From positions 56,148,984 to 56,208,983 of the forward strand of contig NC_088300.1 of assembly GCF_032854445.1 (NCBI RefSeq): DNA of 60,000 bases, given 5' to 3'. The stretch comes from Liolophura sinensis. Taxonomy: Eukaryota > Mollusca > Polyplacophora > Chitonida > Chitonidae. The notes beneath the pieces were generated by a model. That model was not told the origin of the DNA. It saw only the letters and a program-made list of their open reading frames with translations, and ran no database searches. The stretch's first letter is position 1. Every line of letters starts with the position of its first letter. Shown here piece by piece: positions 51,559-60,000 of the stretch. Position numbers and translations under genes: made by a program.

Positions 51559-52989
51559 TACCCGTTTTCTTATCTTTTTGGGATAAACATTGCTTATGCC
51601 ATCTGTTTGTGGCTGAGAAACTGAAAATAAGCCCTCACATTCTTGCTTGTTCGTGGAACAGGTCTCCATGGTTGTGCCCGTGCATCTGTTACAGGCGTTT
51701 TGACAATAGTTCTCTATATCGCAAATTTTACAAATATTTCAACTTACAAGCTTACAATGCTGTGTACGCCTCACGTGTTCCGAGTCGTTGGCATACTTGG
51801 TGGTGTAGTAAATGTTTTGTCTATAGCATTGTTACTGCTTCAGGGATTTTGTACCGTATAATTACTGGTGTTTAATCCGGACTAAATCTTATTTCCACTG
51901 TCGTCGCATATGAGAAACACATATCAAACAAATAACTAAAACTTAACTGAATGGATGCATAAACAGCAACTGTCAACACAAGTCGATAATTTCTTAGAAA
52001 TGCCATTCTGCTTTCATGCGAGAAACCATTTTTAACATTTTACAGTAAACTTGATTTTTCCCATGATGTCATCAAGTCTTATGCAATGTTAAGTGTTTTT
52101 CGATTTGGAGTATCGGTGAGTATTGGAGTATTCACATGAAATCCTTTTCGCTGTTACAGTACGTTCATCATTTTCAGGTTATTCCATGTCTGTATAGACA
52201 GCTGGCCCTAATTTTCGATTGTATATGTTATTCCACATGGAGATTTAACCTGCTTGATCCAAGTATATAGGACACTTTCAAATAATAAAATCGTGGGACA
52301 GTCTCTTGAAGTTGTTCATTTCAGGCTAATACCTCTACCAAGTCAACTTGAACCTACCTGCTCGACCACACCTTGTTTACTCCCGTGTAATCACGCCCCC
52401 ATCAGACGACCAACTTTGTACTGTGTATATGATTGGTGGGTGCGGCGCAGTATCGGAACGAAATGGCCACAGCTTTGGTTCTGAACATACACATTGTGTG
52501 AATCTACCTTGGCAGTTTTACCGATTAATTTAGAAGGATTAAAGTCAATATTAACACAATGTACTGAAATACAATGACCGAGGGGTGGCGAATTATCACC
52601 CAGTAATGTACACAGGGGCACTGTTTTATCCCCGATGGTCACTGTCTGAACAAGCAATGATTGGCCCCAACTGGTGAACCCCATAAGCCCTCTGATTGAA
52701 GTGTGTAAGAATGTGAGGCTAATGAAGTGATTAGTACGACCCCTCGCCTCACTGAGCACACACCGATCCCTAACCACATTACCGAGACGTAGATAGGTTA
52801 TAGGTTGATTATAGAAACAGTAGTTTTGTAATTATATTATAAACACGTCACGACAGCTCGACCTTTGAGGATCGCTAAACAACTTAGAAAGGCAACTATG
52901 CATGTCCCTTATTTTCATCTTTTACAGCTTCATATATAATCGATAATTCTAGGAACGCTCATGTAAACTACATGTATATTAATCAATTT

Positions 52990-53439
52990 CTACGTACTGG
53001 AGATCCTGTATTTTACGACCACGTGGAATTTAAGAAGTAAATCTAAAATGGTTATGCATGTTCCCTTTAAAATGCACACAACCTTGCTCAATCTGTGATA
53101 AGAAACGACATCAATAGGCATGTCATGTACAGTCTTCTTCTTGTCATCCAGTACAAGTATCATCATACTATAGAGTTTTGCTTTGTCGATGGCGTATATT
53201 GGAACCATTGCGGGTATATATGACCACATATATACTGGTGTTAATGTCTTTAAATCACATCGCACTTTTATAGTTATCAGAAACAATAGGCATATACCTG
53301 ATACGACAAGAACGTGGCAGTTATTCGTGGATAGATGACACAAGGTGAGGAGAATGTTTGGAGAATATGGAACGTTTATCAGCAGTACACAGTTAATTCT
53401 GGTCGAGCAGTTAGCTTGCTTTTCCCATGCTGACATCAA
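52990..53439 (-). other. Unassigned open frame, 149 codons
   Basis: The longest uninterrupted frame between the SEC14 gene's start codon and its candidate first exon. The product has hydrophobic stretches (VLVVSGICLLFLITI) and a segment AIDKAKLYSMMILVLDDKKK, but no family is recognised and flanking splice sites are not convincing. It could be chance or a transposon remnant. Confidence 0.12.
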
Positions 53440-53685
53440 TCCATATTCGGACGTTCTTAGAGTGACATGAGTACATCAATGAAAAAAGGTCAGTTTTTTT
53501 TAAGGCTACGCATACGTGATATAATATGCTGTCAATGAAATACATTCAGTTTTTGCTTAAGCGAAAGTTTACTGATATCACTGTAATATTTTACTAGATA
53601 CATGTACGTATACAGTGTTTGACTTCCGAAGTTTCGAGAAATACTCCACCCATGCTGGACGTGGGCTAAAAACTACCGTACCGAC

Positions 53686-54675
53686 TTAAAGTGAATATAA
53701 AGTCTGCCACTATATACACAGAAAAAATGACGTAGGAGACAGTTATCACAGAAAAAAATGTAAAAAATTCTACAAAGTTTTCAAATCCGAGAAAATGAAG
53801 TTCAGCATTCACTCCGAGTAAAAGCCCCTATGAACTTGGGAACTTTTAGCTCACGTGTGCTGAAAGCGTCAAGTGATAATTGGCTGTCACGTCAAAAAAA
53901 ACATCAGCTTTCGATTGTCAGTGTGGTTTCTCATAGAGCATAAACAGATATCGACGCAATAAATTGGATTTTGCGGTTAGCTTAAGTTTTAAACTTATGC
54001 ATTTGCAACCACACGTTTATGAGCAGACAACTAAGGACGGCTGCCCGTGTCACAATGCGTACATGTCGGGCAGGATGATGCAGTAACTTGTCAGAGAGCT
54101 GGCAAGAAAAACGCCTTGGGAGAGTCACTGCTTGAAGAAAAATATTGCGATTTCGCATTATCAGATTTATTACGAAAATATATTCCCAAAATCTGAATGA
54201 AAGGGTCTGTTATCAGTCAGAAGGTCCTGCTATGTTCGGTAAATTCCCTGAAGTCGGCACCGCCAGCTAGGTCAGATGCTTACACCCATGCAAGACGAGG
54301 ACGAGAAGGTCCGCTAAAAAACGACGCTTATGTTCACGAATATCGCCCTGACCGAGCGCCAAACTAAAAGAAACATCGGCCCTTTGAACACAGCTCATAC
54401 TCTTTGGGTGGGTATTAAGCGTTTTTATTTGTATATTCTCATTGTCATATTGTTATATACTGATGGTACGGGATAGCGCCAAGGTTTTGTGACGTCACTC
54501 TAGATAGCTTTAACATAGAAAAATGGCGTCACCAAATGAGTGACTAGGTACTGACGATTGTTTGCTAGTTACTTTGTTGATAAGAGGAGTTGAATTTTTA
54601 AAATATTTTTAAAACATGTCTGGAATACTACTTCATTAATTAATTCAGCTTTAGTGGCTGACTTCATGTTCACTA
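53686..54675. mobile_element. Longer relative of the TTAA-flanked MITE
   Basis: TTAA (53686-53689), then AGTGAATATAAAGTCTGCCA. The right edge on the other strand reads AGTGAACATGAAGTCAGCCA (ending at 54674). Internal blocks shared with 13048-13388 include CAGTTATCACAGAAAA, GATGAAGTTCAG/AATGAAGTTCAG, CCCCTATGAACTT, TGATTGTTTGCTA and TTAATTAATTCAGCTTTAGTGG. About 650 bases (53870-54540) are present only in this copy. The right-hand TTAA is degraded. Confidence 0.72.
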
Positions 54676-56892
54676 AAGCCTTTTACTGAAATTATGAAGT
54701 CTCATGAAACCGGGCCTATACTGGATTATAAGTGGTCGTCTCTACTGGCCATTACAATGGGTTATCCACTTAAGCTGCGCACGATCTTGTTCCCTAGATT
54801 AAGTGTAGGCCTACACACCGGTTAAACGTAACTTTTACAGTTTCAGTACTTTTTTTCAATACCGACACTCCATTTTATTAAAGATGATATTGTAATAACA
54901 GTGTCTCACAGAGCTACACTAATTCTTCAACCTTTTCAACTACCATGCACTGGGACCAATATTTCGAAACATTCTGAGAGAACTATGGGGTGTAGAGAAA
55001 TAATTTGCAGAGTATACCGAAGCGTTAGGGTCATCTGTGAAACAAAGAAATCATTTTTCATCATGTTCATAATGACTGTATGCATACATTTCTCTGAAAA
55101 AAGTGCTTTAGCGGGTGAAAAAGTTGAAGATTTACAGTATCTACACTTACTGCTGCACCCAGAATTGTCACATGACTACAGAATCCCGAGATACTTGTAA
55201 CATAAAGCTTAATCTGCCATGAAATTTCCTTTGTTCCAGAATAGATCGTATATATATAGTTTCCGTTATACAAATAATTCTATACATGTACAGCTATAAC
55301 CTTCTGCAATCTGATGTACCTGCATGTGGCTCTATACATGCTCGTGAATTTATGCATGCACCATACACTTATGCAGTTTGTATATGTATACATGTGGCTC
55401 ATAATTTCAGCAATATAATTGTTTTAAAAAAAAACCTGTCTCAGGTGAACGAGCATTGCTTGTACAATACAGCTAAGACTACAGTGGTACTAGTCAAGAT
55501 TAACATTGTAAATCTACTGTATTTGTAAACGACGTCCAATTTGGTATATATTTAGGTGTGGGTCAGAATATTTAACACTTTAATAAGTATAGGCATGCCA
55601 TGCCTTCAATATAACTATCCATCTCCGATACTAACTGTAAAATATAATATCCCTAATATGAAAGGAATGTTATCATTTTAAGTTAAACCTGATTTTTAAT
55701 GTCACAATATGAATAGATCGTTACCTATGTCTCCTTGAAGGAATTATGCAATGTCTCCATATCATCAGCATTCGATCGATACATTATTCATTTATATTTT
55801 TATTTTTAGCTTCGATCTTTTAAATTTTTTCTTCACTTTGAGTGTCAGTGAATTTTGTTTTGTAAGGTAACTTATTAGGATCTAATCGAAAAATGTGGGA
55901 AGATTGGGCAAGAAAATGTTGGAACAGTTTAGTGAAACGAAAAATAAACCCTGCAGGAAAATAAACTGACGTCAAGTTGAAGATCTGAACATTTTATTTT
56001 ATAACAAAATTCATCTGACAGACCTGTTTGTGAAGACATGGACTTGTACCCGCAGGGAAATTTACATTGGTTAAATATATTGGTTTATGATAAAATTATG
56101 TTATCCAGGTAGATTTAACTGCTGTTGTAAACGCTCTTAAACACAGCTCGATACCCATTGTCCCCATCACACCATCTCCCTACAGTCATATTGATTGCTT
56201 ATTGTACTACAAGGCCTTCAGGTCTCAGTACAGAATACATGGAAATACTGTACAGTCTTGTTGCCATGTGAAAAAAACAATCTACAGGCCATTTGGGTGC
56301 TTGTCTCAGGGACTATGCCTCACATGTAGAACTCTTACTTCATGTGCCATAATCCTGATCCGCTTAACACAATAATCCACATAGACGAATAAATGTAATC
56401 AGTTGTTAATCCGACTATAGTTTGACACAAATCGTCTGGAAGGGGAACATAGGCTATAGGACATACTTGTAGCTATTATATCCGCCCTGATGCTATTATA
56501 TATGGACTCATGTCTCTCCCATGGAATGAAAAGGTGTACTGTATATGTAATTGTGAATTATTTACCATCGTTTAAACTACACACATAACGATAGACCCTG
56601 AGTCGTTTCTTATTCAAGCTGACACCTGTGGTTGATAGCTGCTCCTCTGACATCTCACTACAGGGCATGACGTATAACATAACTGTATTTGACGGTTACT
56701 AGTATATCAATAAAACACAGGATTAACAAACTTGTACCATTTAAACATATGCTATTGATTTTACTGGATTAGTTAAGACAAGAAACACTTCAGAGCCACA
56801 GAGAAACTGTATACTTACGGATGGTTTTATGGGAGAATACGTCAGGAAAGTTTTTGATATCAACAGGTAAACTCCATTTCCTCCGGACTCAC
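54676..56892. other. 5' intron of the SEC14 gene, no gene seen
   Basis: A/T-rich sequence with no recognised exon, RNA gene or repeat family. Short open frames on both strands lack motifs. Confidence 0.45.
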
Positions 56893-57040
56893 CCGGAGCT
56901 GTGATACCCAGTACTGTAGCCCTAGTGCTCACTGCCGGCCATATGTCGCCTAGTCCAACACGGGCCAGCCTGCCAACTAATCGATACCAAACATGTGCGC
57001 GTCAACCAGCTCGGCGCGGTGCATCATGGGAAGGTAATCG
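56893..57040 (-). promoter_or_regulatory. Candidate non-coding first exon and promoter of the SEC14-spectrin gene
   Basis: On the minus strand a good donor (CTCCGG|GTGAGT) closes a relatively G+C- and CpG-rich stretch (CGCGCACATG, CGCCGAGCTGG, GCACCGCGCC). No ATG there opens a frame into the next exon, whose acceptor (TTTACAG, exon 50423-50350) precedes the ATG by 10 bases. The link between the two exons is inferred. Confidence 0.35.
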
Positions 57041-58457
57041 ACCACTCTATTAACTATGCAAACACAATGTCCTCATAAATATGTATACTTTAATGTGTCC
57101 CTTGTTTATCATATAGACCAGTAACTTCGTGACGGCAACAGGCAGGAAATCTGCTCAACACACTTGGACAGATCACAGATAAATATCAAGGAAGCTTTTT
57201 TCGTTGCTTTAATTAGCATCAAATATAACAGGATGAAAACACGAGATATACAATATAGAAAATTATGAATAAATGTTATGACTAGTGTAGACTGCGATTT
57301 TTTTTAAAAATAAAAGTGTATATATTTTGTCACCTTTGTGACGGAAGTGCATATATATTGGCGATTTTTTTTGTACATATGCTATTAACCACCATATACG
57401 GTTTCAAACACCTGTACAGTCATAAGTAGAACAATTCAGAGTATGCCCTCTATGTTGTTTTGTTATTTTTGAAAACTGCACACTTTACAATTCAATCGAT
57501 CGATTAAATGATGGACTGACTGGCAGATTTTGGAATAGGATTGGGCAACGCATTTTAGCAGTTGTTTTTCATTGTCTATTACAATATTTGTAGACATAGA
57601 TGTGTAAGCATTATTCCCGATAGATTTTGATTGTAAATTGCCATCATACCCAAGAATATTTTATCTGATTCATATGATGATGGCCACTGTATCCTGGGTG
57701 GAGAAAGCCGAAGTGCCGGAAGTAAACCATCGACCTTTTAGTTATTTAGACCAAGTGATATTGGCCTATATATCGGCGAACATTTCATTCTTTGACATAT
57801 GTTTTAATGGTGGAAAGCAAAAGGTGTCCGTAGGAATGGTCGGTGTAAAACTTAATATGAGAGCGCTGTAGGCCACATACTGCCACCATACAAGACCCCA
57901 AGAACAATGGAAGCAAATTAGGGGAATGTTAAAAAATTTCTGCCTCAGCATAGTGTTGAACCCACGTCTCGTATGGCCAATAGCGATTGAACTCCTAACG
58001 GAAGAATGTGTACCTCAAGTGCATGTAATCCTGAAGCATTATCAGACGACGTGTCAAATGCTACTATAGAATGATGTTGAAAGAAATTCCGAAAAAAGCA
58101 ACCCTAAAATGCCACCATTTATAATATATAAAGAGGATGTTAACTATTGAAGTAACCAATCTTTTCCACCAGAACATACTCAACGTCTCTGACGTATACA
58201 CTGTTAATGAATTCTAAGCGTGCTATTTTAAGGTCCCCAGTCTTTATAGACTAGCATTAATTTAACATTTATTCTTAACAGTATAACTTTGGTTTCAGTT
58301 GACACATTGGATCCACTTTGTGTTGATTTTTTTAGGTTCATTCCACATTTTGGGTTACTTTTATAGTATTGAGGTTCATTTGAAATTTAAGCATATCATT
58401 TTATATTTAGGGTTTTTCCCGACCGGTTTCCTCACGCCAAGTGAAACGCCAATCAAA

Positions 58458-58492
<35 letters not shown>

Positions 58493-60000
58493 ATGATTTA
58501 GGGTCGTCTTTGCGTTTTTCAAGTATTTGTTTTCAGCATTCATTTCACATATACCATTAAAGATTTTGCTGTTACATTAATTCATTTTAGATAAAAGGTT
58601 AATTTTACATTATTGAGTTGTGCATTATGTGTCGATTATCGCATGCTGTGGTTATGGCGAGAAGATTCGTCCTTGGAAGGTTTTGCCGAGAATAGTCAAC
58701 GCTTGGGGAAAATCGAGACTGTTGCAGCGTGGCATATACTAATGAGTTCATGTCTTTGTTGTGTCATGCTTCAAGTCACATGCATTTTTAAACGATAAAC
58801 ATCCATAAAGGTATTATCCTTACATGATAAAAAACATGATGAATAAAACAAGTTATTTCGCGATTATTTAAAACAAACATGGCAAAATAAGGCGATATAG
58901 TCACGTGTATTTTTACAAATATCTCGACTGAAAGCTACTATAAACACACATGAAGAATAGACGTTACAATGTAACGGCTAAACATGTAGGATAATTTATG
59001 CATATGTGAGTAAATGAATCTACATACGTGAACTTTGCACCTTTCACCTGGACGAATCGTGAGGTTTGTTTATAGTTCTGACCACTACGTAATTTCCACT
59101 GTCCACTCCTTCATTAAAGCTTGACTTCTACAGTGCACTAATGGGCCTTGTGCAAATGAGTTCGACCGCCCCGCCATTGATAGGCCTGAAGGCCTACGTT
59201 TATTTTCAGGGCTTTTCGTAAAGTGTTTAGTCATTCATTTGTCTATTGCATGACCAAATCTGGTTTCATGATTTACTTTCAAATACCACCGGTAAATTTT
59301 CTTTAAGCCGGAGTTCATGAAATCATAAGTCTATACACACATTAAAGCAATTTTAATGTCTGAGAGAAAATTAATTTTCGTTTAAGTTGGCACAATAAAA
59401 AGTGAGATTGTGGATAGGGGTATTTCTCACAGTATGTATATGCGGATTACAAGTTACAAGAGAATTTGAGCTGGTATATACATCCAACTTATAGGTGGTA
59501 CAAGCATCTAGTATAGCTGGTATATGCATCCACAACATCGCTGGTACACGCATCCACCATATATACCGTTAGAGAAACGTTTGATCGTAGACCATGGGTC
59601 AAAGATGAATTGACCTTCTTTCTCTTGAAGAGCTTAAGTAAAATGTTACCATGCACTTTGCTGAAGAAAGCGTCATCGCAAAGGAAGAAGTAATCACTAC
59701 AGACTACACAGATTTGGCCCAAATCCTTTTCTACAGGAAAAGTTCCCTACAGCTATATGCACATAATAACCTTTGAGATATTTACCTAATTTAAGGAATA
59801 AAATGTCACTGTGATTTGCCACAATGGCCGAACAATGTGAAAGGTTTTAGACAGATTGGCGTCTTCGAAATGAAGTCAACGAATTCCTAACAAGTTTGAA
59901 CTCAGTATCAATAGCCTTAAACCAGAGAATGTTGACGGATATGTCAAGCATGAATTAAAAGATCAGATGTTGATGTCACTGAGCTTCACTTATCCGCGTT
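57041..60000. other. No gene recognised
   Basis: A/T-rich sequence with short frames only. It holds the SINE-tail microsatellite at 58419-58494 and a few near-identical short blocks (CTGGTATATGCATCCA-type repeats, 59470-59560). Nothing else is supported. Confidence 0.5.
58419..58494 (+). repeat. SINE tail remnant with (AAAT)n microsatellite
   Basis: GACCGGTTTCCTCACGCC, AAGTGAAACGCCAATC, then about nine AAAT units. Most of the SINE body has been deleted between the CGGTTTCCTC block and the tail. Confidence 0.85.

Noticed and set aside
52391-52777. 128-codon open frame on the minus strand
   Set aside because: No family motif, no convincing splice sites and no start context; left as probable chance.
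1-60000. CRISPR arrays, operons, bacterial-type systems, viral genes
   Set aside because: None is seen; the tandem repeats lack the repeat-spacer pattern and all genes are spliced eukaryotic genes.

Overview
This is a eukaryotic window: long intron-rich genes with GT..AG splice junctions, no operons, roughly 60% A+T, and many short dispersed repeats. The host is an invertebrate, most likely a lophotrochozoan (marine mollusc or relative). That call rests on the style of NCAPD3 and on abundant tRNA-headed SINE copies whose tails end in CACCAATCAAATAAATAAAT-type sequence. The species cannot be fixed from the sequence alone.

Region 1 (1-4127, minus strand): the 5' part of GCAT (glycine C-acetyltransferase / 2-amino-3-ketobutyrate CoA ligase, mitochondrial threonine catabolism). 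Three exons are recognisable and the rest lies off the left edge. Exons 2 and 3 carry four single-base frame lesions, and the expected first Met codon of the presequence reads TTG, so I call it a probable pseudogene. Its introns hold a SINE, a long inverted-repeat element with a nested hairpin, a TG microsatellite and a short tandem repeat.

Region 2 (4128-6700): intergenic, repeat-derived, ending in a compact promoter with an E2F-like site and a YY1-like motif over the start codon.

Region 3 (6719-36786, plus strand): a complete 46-exon gene for condensin-2 subunit D3 (NCAPD3), 1586 residues by my splice model. All phases join without a frameshift. Notable are a dense SQ/TQ cluster before the conserved HEAT core, an S/T-P rich tail, one GC-AG intron, and introns carrying SINEs, a 111-114 bp minisatellite, a palindromic MITE and two TTAA-flanked inverted-repeat elements.

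Region 4 (36787-40400): NCAPD3 3' UTR and poly(A) signals, then intergenic sequence with one SINE tail.

Region 5 (about 40405-57040, minus strand): a SEC14 + spectrin-like protein of about 1500 residues. It has 12 well supported coding exons, a candidate small terminal exon and a candidate non-coding first exon. The N-terminus matches the SEC14 domain of the Trio/Kalirin/MCF2L/PLEKHG4 group. No DH-PH (RhoGEF) module is visible; instead about 1000 residues of low-complexity, basophilic-kinase-site-rich sequence follow. A third TTAA-type element (53686-54675) lies in its 5' intron.

Region 6 (57041-60000): no gene recognised; one SINE-tail microsatellite.

The three genes have unrelated roles (threonine catabolism, mitotic chromosome structure, probable membrane/cytoskeletal scaffold), and nothing suggests a functional cluster. 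I see no CRISPR array, no intact tRNA or rRNA gene and no viral gene. The most interesting signals are the SQ/TQ cluster in NCAPD3, the damaged GCAT, the GEF-less SEC14-spectrin protein and the TTAA inverted-repeat family.
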